Source of the DNA: Nereocystis luetkeana | Lineage: Eukaryota > Sar > Phaeophyceae > Laminariales > Laminariaceae | DNA: 64,000 bases | Assembly (NCBI GenBank): GCA_031213475.1 | Contig: JARUPZ010000031.1 | Location: 250,501-314,500 of the forward strand | Direction of reading: 5' to 3' | In this document: piece after piece, positions 1 through 10,714 of the stretch | Layout of the letters: each line of letters starts with the position of its first letter | How positions within the stretch are numbered: position 1 is the stretch's first letter | The notes under the pieces: model-generated | What the model was told of the DNA's origin: nothing | Databases searched by the model: none | The model's input: the letters and a program-made list of their open reading frames with translations, nothing else | Translations under genes and position numbers: made by a program

Positions 1-1224
1 GTGATTTGAATCGCGTACGGCCAGCCGGCTGGGCGTGCGCTTGGTGGACGTGTGATTGCTAGGCATGTTGATTGCTCGGATTGGCTGTGTGGGTCGGTTG
101 GTCGGCCGCGCTTCACCCGTCGGAGGCTCGTTTGTCACGGTGCGCCCGAGGCACGGACACATACAGAAAGTCTATTCGGGGTTTCCACGGAGGAGGACAC
201 GGCGTTGCCTCAATTCCGGCGACGGCAGTGACGGCGGGTGGAGCAGCGGAATAAACGCTCGCCCAACAGACAAATATGCCATCGATAAGAGATCGGTCAT
301 TTTGGGGCGTGTCACTACCTCTTTTGGACTTTTTAATCATATACCCTGGTACCAGTTATGGAGTAGGGGCGCGGTCAGTACAGAGGGTCGAAACGCGTTG
401 ATTCTTCTAGCATCTTTGGCAGCGACTGTACCAGAGTAACGCTGCCCCAATAACACAAGATATATGGTGCTTGTTTGTCGAAAAATTCGTCGCAAGGGGT
501 ATGTTTTATCATCATCCGTGTGTTATTTTATTACCCGTGTGTTATGTTATCACCCGTGTGTTATTTTATCTCCCGTGTCTTATTTTATTACCGGTGTGTT
601 ATCTCATCACCCGTGTCTTATTTTTATCACCCGTGTGTTATCTATCACCCATGTGATATGTCATCACCCGTGTGTTATCTTATCACCCGTGTGTTATCTC
701 ATCACCCGTGTGCTATCTTATCACCCGTGTAATACGGCCACCCTCGTTAGTACTGCACTGTACAGAAACCTAAACATGACTGGAATTCCAAGTAGTTCGT
801 CCCCGCCCATACTTGCTTGTTTTCCCCCCGAGATGCCTTTTTGTTTCAGCCTGTTTTCGTGACTACAGGCAGTATTTCGGGGAAATGATCCAACATGTGA
901 CAACATCGTCGCGAATGGGAGTGTACAACCGTAGAGGCGGTGTCAAAAGGCCAAAAGAAGTCCGGCCTTGACGCGCTATAAAAATATGTACCTGGTGCAA
1001 GAATTAGAAGAAAAAAAAGAAGAAAAAAAACGAGTCTCCTGTCATCTTTTTGTCCACAACTCTCTCGCTTCGAGCATGCTCAACCAGCACAAACCAATCC
1101 AAACGTTTCTCTCTTCCCCGCCCTCTGCGTCTGTCCCTCCCCGCCCTCTGCGTCTGTCCCTCCCTTCTCTTCGCGCTGCCCATTTGGTGTGTCCACTTGA
1201 TGTGTCCCGTTTTGATGGCTGCAG
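1..1224. other. Non-coding stretch upstream of first visible kelch exon
   Basis: I see no convincing exon here. The kelch gene must continue upstream, because its first visible exon begins in mid-blade at phase 0, but no segment in this stretch reads as the missing half-blade. Contents: a short tandem repeat (500-735), a purine run near 1008-1030 and pyrimidine-rich DNA (1100-1180). Confidence 0.5.
500..735. repeat. 17-19 bp minisatellite, CACCCGTGTGTTAT unit
   Basis: About a dozen imperfect tandem units of the form TTATCACCCGTGTG, varying by 1-2 bases in length. There are no spacers, so it is not a CRISPR array. The open frames across it are artefacts of the repeat. Confidence 0.9.
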
Positions 1225-4200
1225 GGAGCACCGTCTGGGCGTTTGGTGGTCCTTGGAGGAAACGAGGTCGCCGCCTCGGTAAGCGCTGCTGTTTTTTTAC
1301 GCCGTAATCGTTTTTTGTTTCACTTTATGCCGCCTTACCCGCGGATAGGGAAACCCTTGGCGGGGCCGGAAGGCGGGGGTGTTGGTAGATTGAGGACTCC
1401 TGCTGAAGTCCAACAGCTCTTTGTACTGTGTTGTTGTACAGTAATTCGACAGTTTTTTTTTTGTAATGCAGCACTTCCCTTTTGTAGCACGGTGGCTCTC
1501 GGCTGCTGTAAATACAACAACAGCGTCTACGACTGCTGTACGAGTTCAGTAGCTCCGATTGCAGCATGACAACAGTTTCTACGGCTGTTCATGTACAAAA
1601 TTGTGTTGTAGTACAGTAATTCCTTCGGTAGTACAACAATCCTGTTGCATAAAATAACTGCCATGGTACAGCAGTTCCTGTTACGTAGTCTACGGTAGTA
1701 CCATACTGGTACACAACAGTTTCTACTACTACCATATTACAGCAGTAGCCCCTACTGCTGTACTACAACAGAGTTCCTGCTACTATAGTCTAGTACAATA
1801 CTGGTACAGTAGTTTCTGCTGCTACCATATTACAGCAGTAGCCCCTACTGCTGTACTACCAACAGTGGGAGCCGCCCCCTGCCGCTCCGTACAACAGTAG
1901 CGTTCTCCAGCAGGCGGGTTTGGATGGGTGTGGGGGTGACTCGGACCCCACCCCACCGCAGTCCTACGCAAGCTCGGGCTCTTCTGCACCAAAGGCGCAT
2001 GCATGTGTGCACACTCCAACTCTAGTGTTTTTCGATCGCACTGGGCTATTGACAGGCGTGCCCCCGACCCCCACCCCCACCTCCTCACCCCCCCCCCTGC
2101 ACCAACCTTTCCCCATGATGACGGTGTGTGCAAACAACTGGTGATTAATTATTTCTCGCCTTCCCGCTGCTTCCTCTGCCCCCCCCCACACCCCACCCCA
2201 CCCCCTAACCACGCGTGTGTACGGTACGGTGCGTACTGTCCGATGTGGTATGCTACGATGCGGCACCATAATACGATGTGTGCAGCAAGCGACGAACAGA
2301 ACGGAGTGCTTCCTCGACGTGCGGTACGGCGAAAGCATCACGTGGAGAACCTTGACCGGGATGGCCGTCCGAAGGTAAAAATTGTGGTGGTGTGGTGGCG
2401 TGACGTGTTGTCTGTCCAGCAAGCGCTAGAAAAGTGCTGTCGCCGCTCTTGGATAGGTGGACGTCGCTCGGTGTGTGGCGACGGCGCCCCATAGGTCTAT
2501 CCTTTGTTCGATCGGTCCGGTTCTGCTCCCCATAGCCGCGCCCCCACCCCGATCCCCCCACCGCAAAACGCTTCGTAGTAGTAAAAAAATAAACGCCTCC
2601 ACCGCCACCGCCGTGTCAGAAACGAAACGAAAACGCAAACGTGACTACTAAAAATAACTCGCAGGAGCGCCGCGGCGGCCGCGGTGGATCGTTTTGGCCG
2701 CCTGCACTCCTTGGGAGGGTGGAACAATGGAGGCGTGAACAGTACGTGCGAGCGCCTCGACATTGCTTCCACCGCCTTCTCCGTGCGTCAGAGGCAGCAG
2801 CACCACCACCACTCGCAGCACCAGCCCTCGCAGCAGCACCAGCACCACCGGCAGCACCGCCCACATCCGACACGATGGCAGCAGGAGCAGCGTCCCCACC
2901 AGACACGATGGCAGCAGCACCAGCACCACCAGCACCAGCACCAGCACCACCAGCACCACCAGCACCAGCACCAGCGTCCCCAGCAGACGCGATCGCGGCA
3001 GCACCAGCACCAGCACCAGCAGCACCAGTCCGTTATCGCCAGCGTTAGCGCCACTGATGACAGCCCCTTCCTCCCCTCGTGTACCGCAAGGGGCACAAGG
3101 GCGTGGTTGAGGTCCATGGCCCGAGATGAGGAGGAGGCATGGCTCGGCAGCGCGGGGGGGTGGGAGGGGACGGGAGGGGGGGGGGGGGAGTGGGGGGAGC
3201 AAAAGAGGGGAAGGCGGGGGGGGGAAGAAAAGGTGGAACAGGAGGGAGGGGAGGAGGAGGAGGGGGAAGGGGGGGGGGGAGGAGAAGGGGGAAGAGGAGG
3301 AGGAGGCGGACGGGGACGGGATGGGGGAGGAGGGATGGAGGGCGCTACCATCGCTGCTGCAAAAGCGCTGTTACCTCGGCGCGTCTTTCGAGCCGCGCGG
3401 GGGCCTGCTCGCCATCGGAGGGGGGACGGGACCTTACAGGAATCACGCCGCGTTCGATTCGGTTGAGGTTTTGCTCCCGGGTAAGCGAGAGAAGGAGAGA
3501 GATGCGATGGGGGGGGGGAGGACGGCTATGCATGATAAGGAGAACACACCCCGCCCCCTCAATTCCCCCGCGTTCCTTGTTCCTTTTGAAGCTTTTGCGC
3601 TTGGAAGCTTCGGCATGTTTTTTTTGTCGCTGTGTTTTGGTTCTCGGAAGAATTAAATGCCCTGTTGAAAAGAAACGAGTACGCGCACGGTGAATGAGTT
3701 GCCGGCAACTGGCAAAACGGCGTGAACAGTTTTTTTGACCGCATCAGCTCTTCTGGTGGGCCCTCTCTTCGGCTGGTAGTGCTACGTGCAGAGCGGGATT
3801 GTCACCCACACATCCCACTCCCGCCCCAACCGCCAACCACCCCACCCGTCCTCCCACCTCCCCCTCCCACTTCACCTTCCCTCTCCCCCGATCTCCCCAC
3901 CCCACCCCAACCCACCTCGCCGCACCCCCCGCCGCTGCCCGGACCCCCATACCCCCGCCCGCCCTCCGTCATATATTTGACCACGCACTATTGCGGGGGA
4001 CCGTAGTAAATAGGACCGGATGCTCTTAGTAAAATGGCGAAATATATAGGTTTCGTGGGTACCGTAGGTTCTACCTGGTATTTAATATGGTCCTTCGCAC
4101 TAGATTATGGCGATGGGTGGATGTGAACACCATAACATGAACAACCCCACCCCCCGTGTTCTAAACAGCATCAGACTTTTTCTACGCGTCCCGCCATCCC

Positions 4201-4793
4201 CGACTGTTCCAGACGCCGATGTATGGACGGCCGGGCCGAGCATGTCTCAAGCCCGCTGCGGCCTCGGGGTGACGGCCATGCCAGATGGGAACGTTTACGC
4301 GGTCGGGGGCTACGGCGGCGACCTGAAGTACCTCAGCTCTGCCGAGGTACGAACACGTTTCATCGGTTACTTCCATTTTCTGTTCGAGGGTTTTTGTAAA
4401 ATGCATCTGCCTGCTACCCGTAATCATGCAATGATGTACCTTTCTCTGTTTTTACATGCTATTTTTCTTTTCATGCTTTTGACGTGCTTTGCTTTTGCAT
4501 GTTACGGCGGTCTTGTCCCAATTTTCATGTTTTATTCTCCATGTTCGTGCTTATGCTCCCATTTATCATGGGCGGGGTTTTCCAACCCGGCGTTTTTTTG
4601 TTTTTTTCCTGCCCTTCCGTTTTCAGTTTTTGTTTTTACCTCGTTTTCTTCTATTACGGGGACCATAGTTAATGGGACCTATGGTATACGTAAAAACTAT
4701 TTTTTCAAACATTTTTACTTACAAAATTTGGTCCTATTAACTATGGTCCCCCGTAATAGTTTCATGTCTTTTCATCGTCTTATATATACCAGG

Positions 4794-4830
<37 letters not shown>

Positions 4831-7218
4831 GTTTGTCGTGATGTTGTAGTTTTAATTTGGCGATGGGGAGGTAGATATGTTTTTTGGAAGGAAGAGGAGG
4901 GGGAGCGGAGCGCGGCGGGGCCTTCCCGGCTGCACTTGACCTTGAATATTTTCGGGGCGCGTGGGCACGCGTGATGCGGCATCGGTACAAGTGGTACGTA
5001 CCGCCTTTTTTCGTGAGGCTCCCTCGCCGCGTGAGAGGCGGAATATAATATTACTGCTGTTACAACTAGTGTTACGAGGGGCCATAGTAACTAGGACCAA
5101 ATATTGTTATTAAAAATAGCGAAATATTTAGGTTTGTGTGCGTACCGTAGGTCCTATTTAATATGGTCCCCCGTAATCGTAGTTCACCCAAGAACCGGCT
5201 TTCGAAGGGTGTTGTGAGCGAAGCCCCGATAATATTCATGGGCTTGCAAATAGTAATACGCAACACACACCGGATGCCAAACCGAGTGGGCTTGCAAATA
5301 TTAGAATATGGAACACACATCGGGTGTCAAACCAAATGGGCTTGCAAATTATAATATGCAACTCACATGGAATGCCAAATCGAATGGGCTTGCAAATAGT
5401 AAAATATGGAACTCACATCGGGCGTCGAACCGACCGAATGGGCTTGCAAATTATGATACGTAACACATCGGATGCCAAACCGAATGGGCTTGTAAATTAT
5501 AGCATGCAACACACATCGGATGCCAAATATATTGGGGTATCTATATATATAGAACTATATACTTAGATATCAATCCCTGAGCGTGCTCGGTTGGTACAAC
5601 CCTGGCCTCTCAGAGCTCCCACTTCCAAACCGCCTCCTTTCATTACTTGCCGGACCTTTCCTACAGTTCTTTGTTTTCTCCATTTCTCCTGGCGCTCTCG
5701 GTCCTTTCTTCCTTTTTTCTTATTTCGTCTCGTGTGCGTGCGTGTACTCCGAGTACGGCACCGCGGGAGAACCCGGCACCGTCGCGGGTGTCAGCGGGTG
5801 CTGGCGGGTAGAGGGGGATTGCAAGGAGCGCGGTCGCCGCTTTCGTGCCTAGGCGTCGCGTGTGCCTCGAGACACGAGGGATGCATGAACGGGCTTTGTC
5901 TGGCCTCCATTTATGATTTTGGATAGAGTATGTACGAGTTGTAAGGGTCGTTCGGGATCGCAAGATAGTATTCAAGCGGTGCTTATTTTTGCGACCACTG
6001 TGAAGTTGAAAGAGGGAGCTGTACAGTGTGAACACCAACGTTATCGAGCTGGCGAACGACGTCCACGGTGATCACCGGGCTTCACGCGAGGCGGGCCACA
6101 GAGCTGACTGTGGCAGAGAGTCATGAAAGCTTTACCTCTACCGAATCGGTGGCGAGGTGGTCACGAGAGGGGCGGGCGGCGTACGAGGCTGAGAGAGAAG
6201 CTTTTCAGTTCGATTTTTTGGTTTTCTTCTTTTTGGCCGGGTGTAAGGTTTGCAATCGTGCAGAAAATTATTGCACGAGAGGGGGCGGGGATTTTTTTTT
6301 CTTTCCGAATTTTCGGTTTCATTTTTCATTGTTTTTGCTGTGCTGCTGTGCCGTGCTGTGCTTTCGCTTTCTTCGTACATACGAGTACAGACATAAAGCA
6401 TATCCAAAGAAGAAAATCAGTAGTACCCTACCTGGAGTATGTACGTACGTACGACATCCGCGACGCGAAGCGTAAGTAGCATCCGAGCTAGCGTGGGAGC
6501 TGTTTTTTCCTGAAGCATGGCGGCAGAACTCTTGGCTTTATCAAGTCGCCGGTTTGCAATTACGATCATGAAAAAAACTAAATTCAATCGTGGGCCTCTG
6601 TCCGCTTCGCATAATAATTTTGATGTACTTTTTCCCCTTCCTGAGCGAGCGTAGCGGGCGGCGTAGGCCTCGCGCGGAGCGAAGCGCCTTGTGGCAGGCA
6701 CTTACAGCTCCTCGGCTCCTCAACTGTAGTTCCATACCTGGTATATGTTTTCCCTTGAACGGGACTGCGTGTCTATAAAGGGGGTGATTAAAGCAATACC
6801 CGCTGACCGCAGCCTCGACCCTAGCACGGCTCTGGGTGCGCGCAAGCAAACTCGGACTGCGTTCTCCCGTCGCGGCGATTTATGAATAGGGCCATTCTTG
6901 TGCTTTGTCGCCGTGGTGACGCTGTAACCTGAAACATTTACTCCGTTGTTGCAGGTTTTCGACCCGATTTCCGAGCGTTGGACAGACCTGGCCCCCATGA
7001 AGGCTCGCCGCACCGGGGTGGCCGTGGCGTCAGGCCCTGAGGGTCGTCTGTACGCGATAGGTGAGCTTTTGCGTCAGAACCCGGTCGGGGTCGCGCCTGC
7101 CAAAACGGCCACTCATCGCCCAGCCATTTCGTCAAGTACTGAGTACGTCCGGAGTATGTACCGGGTGCTGCACTGCTTGGGGTTGGTCTCAGCGTCGAAG
7201 GCTACCGTCGCTGATGTG

Positions 7219-7249
<31 letters not shown>

Positions 7250-8383
7250 CTTGTCTCGCCCTCCTCCCCCCCCCTTTCTCTCCCTCTCTTCCCCCCCCCC
7301 CTTTCTCTCCCTCTCTCTCTTCGTCTCTCTCCCCGGCCCCATTCATCACTTCGAGAAGGAGGTTCCGCAGACGGCTCCCACGGGCACTCGTCGGTGGAGC
7401 GCTTCGATCCTAGGGAGGGGACGTGGGGCGCCTGTCCCCCCATGATATTCGGCCGCGCCTTCTGCTGCGCGTCCTTCGGCGCCTCGGGGTCTCTATACGT
7501 CCTGGGAGGCATGTCGGTACCCACCGGCATCATGAGGTGAGTAGTGATCGTGGAATGGGGGAGGGAGGAGAAGGGGGGGGGGGGGGGGGCGCCTCCTTTA
7601 GTAGAGGGCAGGGGTTTGCCTTGTTCAGGGGGAATATGCCTCCTTATTGGGGGGGAGGGGGTGGAGAGAGGGCGTGCCTTTTTTAGCGGGGCGCGGGGGG
7701 GGGGGGGGGGGGAGCTCCGAAAGTGGCGAGAGGAGGTGCGGAGGGGGGGGGGGGGGGGGGGGGGGCGGGGTCATTCAGGGTGGGTGGGTGGGTGTGGGTG
7801 GGGGGAGGGTTGGGCTGTCCGACCGCACGCACAACCGTGGCGTTCTGTGTTGCTTGCGCTTTTGCTGACGTTGGTGCCAGGCACCGATGCAGGTGCTCGT
7901 GACCTCGGCGGTGCTAACGACGATGTCGGTGACGGCGCCCATCGAGTAGTGTGCAATACGGGTGTGCCATGCCATGCCGTGCCATGCCGTGCCATCCTTA
8001 AAAACGGCACGGATTTCCAAAAATACCGCCCAAGGCGTTTCTTGTTCACTTGCGTTTCCGTCGGCCGATTTATTCTACTGCGGTGGAACTCCAACTCGTC
8101 TCGTCTAAACCCCGCCCGTGACCCTCCCCCCCCCCCCCCACCCCCCCCCCCTCCTCCCTCCCCTACCCCTCTTCCGACATGTCCGTCCGGTCTTGCGTGC
8201 ATATCACTCTTGACGTCTTGGCGTCATTATTGACGGGGTGGACGCCGTTCCATGGTCACTTGTGTGGCGCCTAGGACCGTCGAGGTGTTCGACCCTCGGT
8301 CCGACAGGTGGAGGGTGGAAGACCGCTTCGGCTACGACCGGGGCCGGGCGGTAGCGGACGCCTGTCTCGTGTTTCAGCCTTGA
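1225..8383 (+). CDS. Kelch-repeat beta-propeller protein, 8 exons, 5'-partial
   Basis: Exons: 1225-1278, 2286-2374, 2665-2782, 3333-3480, 4213-4346, 6955-7060, 7359-7536, 8275-8383 (TGA). Together 936 nt, 311 residues, with every junction phase-consistent and GT-AG. Kelch signatures recur in order: LVVLGG (7-12), GRLHSLGG (59-66), LLAIGG (112-117) after W89, VYAVGG (164-169) after W141, EVFDP-W-LAPM-R into YAIGG across the 6/7 junction, VERFDP-W-PPM-R into YVLGG, and a closing VEVFDP. This gives about six blades; each blade has the usual double Gly and downstream Trp. Such propellers are protein-interaction scaffolds, often with BTB or F-box partners, but no partner domain is visible because the N-terminus is missing, so the role is unknown. 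Exon 4 could start at 3330 instead of 3333. Intron 3 holds a CAG/CAC repeat and G-rich DNA; reading through it would give the wrong frame for exon 4, which supports splicing. Confidence 0.9.
1410..1875. repeat. Imperfect repeats of GTACAACAG/CAGCAGTA type in kelch intron 1
   Basis: A cluster of short palindromic words (GTACTGTAC, CAGCAGTAGCCCCTACTG). A ~50 bp block at about 1715-1767 is repeated directly at about 1807-1859. No coding potential. Confidence 0.6.
2798..3035 (+). repeat. (CAC/CAG) trinucleotide tract in kelch intron 3
   Basis: Long imperfect CACCAG / CAGCAC array. It could be misread as a poly-His/Gln protein segment: the frame entering from exon 3 stays open, but exon 4 is in another frame, so an intron is the better reading. 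A G-rich tract follows up to the exon 4 acceptor. Confidence 0.8.
3125..3330 (+). repeat. G-rich (GGGGA)n tract before kelch exon 4
   Basis: About 200 bases almost free of pyrimidines, abutting the exon 4 acceptor. The acceptor therefore lacks a normal polypyrimidine tract. G-quadruplex formation is possible but inferred only from composition. Confidence 0.75.
3991..4099. mobile_element. Family A MITE, copy 1
   Basis: Diverged ends TTGCGGGGGACC / GGTCCTTCGCA. Carries a 7-bp CCTGGTA insertion at the TA at 4072, absent from copy 3. Lies in kelch intron 4. Confidence 0.85.
4654..4756. mobile_element. Family A MITE, copy 2
   Basis: Ends TTACGGGGACC and GGTCCCCCGTAA, flanked on both sides by TA (target duplication). 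No coding capacity. Lies in kelch intron 5. Confidence 0.9.
4787..4825. repeat. TACCAGGTA followed by (TA)n
   Basis: One TACCAGGTA 9-mer directly continued by an AT dinucleotide run. Confidence 0.8.
5072..5174. mobile_element. Family A MITE, copy 3
   Basis: Ends TTACGAGGGGCC and GGTCCCCCGTAA. Useful as the 'empty-site' comparison for the 9-mer insertion in copy 1. Confidence 0.88.
5230..5530. repeat. ~60 bp minisatellite in kelch intron 5
   Basis: About five imperfect units with the core GGGCTTGCAAAT, then ACACAC and CGGATGCCAAACC. Unit length varies from about 55 to 65 bp. Confidence 0.85.
6735..6743. repeat. TACCWGGTA 9-mer
   Basis: Isolated exact copy in kelch intron 5 (see findings). 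Confidence 0.8.
7220..7330 (+). repeat. CT-rich tract in kelch intron 6
   Basis: (CT)n and C-runs ahead of the exon 7 acceptor; probably serves as its polypyrimidine region. Confidence 0.8.
7570..8165. repeat. Poly-G and poly-C tracts in kelch intron 7
   Basis: Several G-runs of 10-23 bases and, near 8128-8150, C-runs. A GCCATGCCGT short tandem lies near 7966-7993. Frames here are compositional artefacts. Confidence 0.8.
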
Positions 8384-8849
8384 AACTGTGACGCAGTTTT
8401 GAACCAACCGCGGGGCTTGCGTGGACGCCGGTTCTCGTTTTTTTTTAGCTCTAGCGTGTGACGCTGTCGTGTAGCCGCAGAGGGGCTGGGGGGTGGGAGT
8501 GGCGGTGGTGGCGGTGGCGGTGTGGTTGGTGATCATGTCGCAGTCGTGGTTCGAAAGTCGTGATTCCGGTGTGGTGGGAGGCGTGGTCGCTGCCGTGTGA
8601 TCTCCGTGGCCTCTTGCCGCCAAAGATGGTATAAATTAGGAGACCGCGGTGTGACCCCTACGCATACTACAACAAGGCCACATATATAGTAGTTCGTACA
8701 GTAGTGCATTAAGACGAAAAATAGACGCGCCCGAAAAAACTGTTTTCCTCGAAGTTTGTTTGTCGCATTAGATATGTATGCCCCCTAACGGCTTGCTGCG
8801 TGGTGGTGGTGGTGGTAGTGGCGGTGATGATGATTACCTTCTCCTATTA
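8384..8849. other. Kelch 3' flank, no gene seen
   Basis: Region after the kelch stop codon. GGTGGTGGT-type simple sequence at 8500-8530 and 8800-8830. No exon recognised and no clear polyadenylation signal identified. Confidence 0.5.
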
Positions 8850-8955
8850 TTACGGGGGACCATATTAAATAGGACCTACGGTGCACACAAAAACCTATGT
8901 ATTTCGCTATGTTTACTAACAATATTTTGGTCCTATTTACTATGGTACCCCGTAA
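8850..8955. mobile_element. Family A MITE, copy 4
   Basis: Near-consensus copy: TTACGGGGGACCATATTAAA at the left and GGTACCCCGTAA at the right, with TA flanks. Good reference copy without 9-mer insertions. Confidence 0.92.
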
Positions 8956-9114
8956 TAATAGGCTTCTTGTCTTCGCCGAGGCGTAGCCGCGGTAAACATT
9001 TCATTGTGTGAGCTCCCGTTCCAAAGTCGATGAGAATGGTCGCTCCATGTCGGAGCCCGGGATCGGGGCGACCGGAGCATCGCCCTAGAGCAGTGTGTAG
9101 GAGCGCTTCGGCCG

Positions 9115-9480
9115 AACTCTCACCTTGCGGTAACCTTTGAGAATACCTTGAGGTAATTTTGCGCTAACCTTCCGGTAACTTTAAGGATACCTTGAGGTAA
9201 TTTTGCGGTAGCCTTGCGGTGACTTTGCGGTGCGATAATTTTGAGGATGCCTTGTGGTTTTTGCGGTAGCCTGTAGGTAGCCTTGCGGTAACTTTGATCA
9301 AAAACCTTGCGTCAATAATTGAGGAAACCTAGCGGTATGTTTTTGCGGCAGCCGTGGGGTAGGGTCGCGGTAAAAACTTGAGGGAAGCTTGGGATATCTA
9401 TGAGGAACCGTTGGGGTAACCGTGCGGTAGCCTTGCGGTAACTTTGAGTAACCTTGGGTCAACCTTGCAGTATCGTTGGC
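9115..9480. repeat. Degenerate minisatellite CCTTGCGGTAACTTTGAG
   Basis: Roughly 18-20 bp units (CCTTGCGGTAAC, TTTGAGGATA, CCTTGAGGTAATTTT) repeated with drift. Not coding. Confidence 0.8.
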
Positions 9481-9599
9481 GGATTTGGTGAGCATATTAT
9501 TCGATTGTTCAGCCCCGCGTTGAGTGCGGACATGGCCAGGCGCTGCTCACGCAAGTATTTTTATGGGGGGTGTATTGTACTGCAAGCTACTGGTATTAT

Positions 9600-9815
9600 T
9601 GGTGCTTGTAGGGGTGTACGGGCATGTATGTGCATGGGTACACACTTCATGTGAGTGTTTGCGTGTGCAGGTGCAGGACACGGGCGGATGGGCGTGGATG
9701 CGCATGTATGGGCATGGATGTGCGTGGATGCGCATTTCATGTAAGTGTTTGCGCATGTAAGTGCAATGGATACTCATTTTTGTGTATGTGTATGCGCGTG
9801 TGTGCGTGTGTAAAA
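9600..9815. repeat. GTGCATG/GGGCATGGATG short tandem repeats
   Basis: Alternating GCATGTATGGGCATGGATGT-like units ending in a (GTGT) run. Simple sequence, no gene. Confidence 0.7.
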
Positions 9816-9984
9816 GGGAGGTCCGTTGCGGAAGACGACGCTGCCGATGTCAGAGGTTTTTCTCTGTTGCCGGGTCCTAACGAGGAAAAAAAATGAAAGA
9901 AAAAAACAACGTAAACGAATGGACTTTCGTTTTTTCTTAAAAAGCAACAGTTTGAGTTCGAACGAGGAAGAAACCATGAAACAT

Positions 9985-10260
9985 ACAGAAATAACCCAAG
10001 TCGATTTTATACTCGGTGCAAATTTTCATAATTGACTCAACCGCCACAGCAGGTGATTCCCGGCGATAGCACTCAACAACTCCGGTGACGAGGAACAACT
10101 CGCATACGTGAGGCACTCCTTGCGGCAGGCCGTTCTCGTGGTCCAACGCGCTCCCTCCGAAGTGCTCTAGAAGTTGCGTCTCGGCCATCGCTGTTCGGTG
10201 CCAGACGTTTGAATGTTGAGTGGCACTCTCGTCAAAAAAAATACCGCCACAGCCACTTCC
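9985..10260 (-). pseudogene. Possible gene fragment, unidentified
   Basis: On the minus strand a ~90-residue segment (around AETQLLEHFGGSALDHE, then GVPHVCELFLVTGVVECYRR) has protein-like composition, unlike the surrounding simple repeats. Family not recognised. It opens after an AG that could be an acceptor but has no start, no partner exons and no donor that I can place. It may be a relic or a chance open frame. Confidence 0.25.
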
Positions 10261-10603
10261 TGAACCCCCCGGTTCCTTGCGATGGTCATCCTTGGTCAAA
10301 CCCTAGTAGGTGCTCGCGCCGTTTTAGCAGACAAGCCGCTTTGCAGCCACAGGCATTTCCTTCGCCACCGTGCGCTTGCCAACCGGTCGTGAACTATTTC
10401 GCGGAACGCTATCCCAACGCCCCGAGCTCCTCTAGTGTTCCTCTTCACCCTCGGGTAATCCATATTTCGTAAATAGCACACCCATTTCGTAAACATTGTG
10501 GTCTGCGACGTGAAAAAAATGGAAAGCGAAAACGGAGGTTTCGATGTCCCTGCTTCTATCAATAGTTTATAGGATTTGACCTATTAATAATACTCACTTG
10601 CTA

Positions 10604-10714
10604 TTACGGGGGACCATAGTTAATAGGACCAAATATTGTTAGTAAAAATGGGTAAATCTACAGATTTTTATGTATAGCATAGGTCCTACCGGTATTGACT
10701 ATGGTCCCCCGTAA
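10604..10714. mobile_element. Family A MITE, copy 5
   Basis: Consensus ends with TA at the left flank. Contains a CCGGTA insertion at a TA near 10687, a shorter variant of the CCWGGTA insertions. Confidence 0.9.

Noticed and set aside
500-735. Possible CRISPR array
   Set aside because: Short repeat units follow each other without unique spacers; it is a minisatellite in a eukaryotic genome.
2684-3466. 260-codon His/Gln/Gly-rich open frame
   Set aside because: Only its first part is kelch exon 3; the rest is a CAG/CAC and G-rich intron, and the next exon is in another frame.
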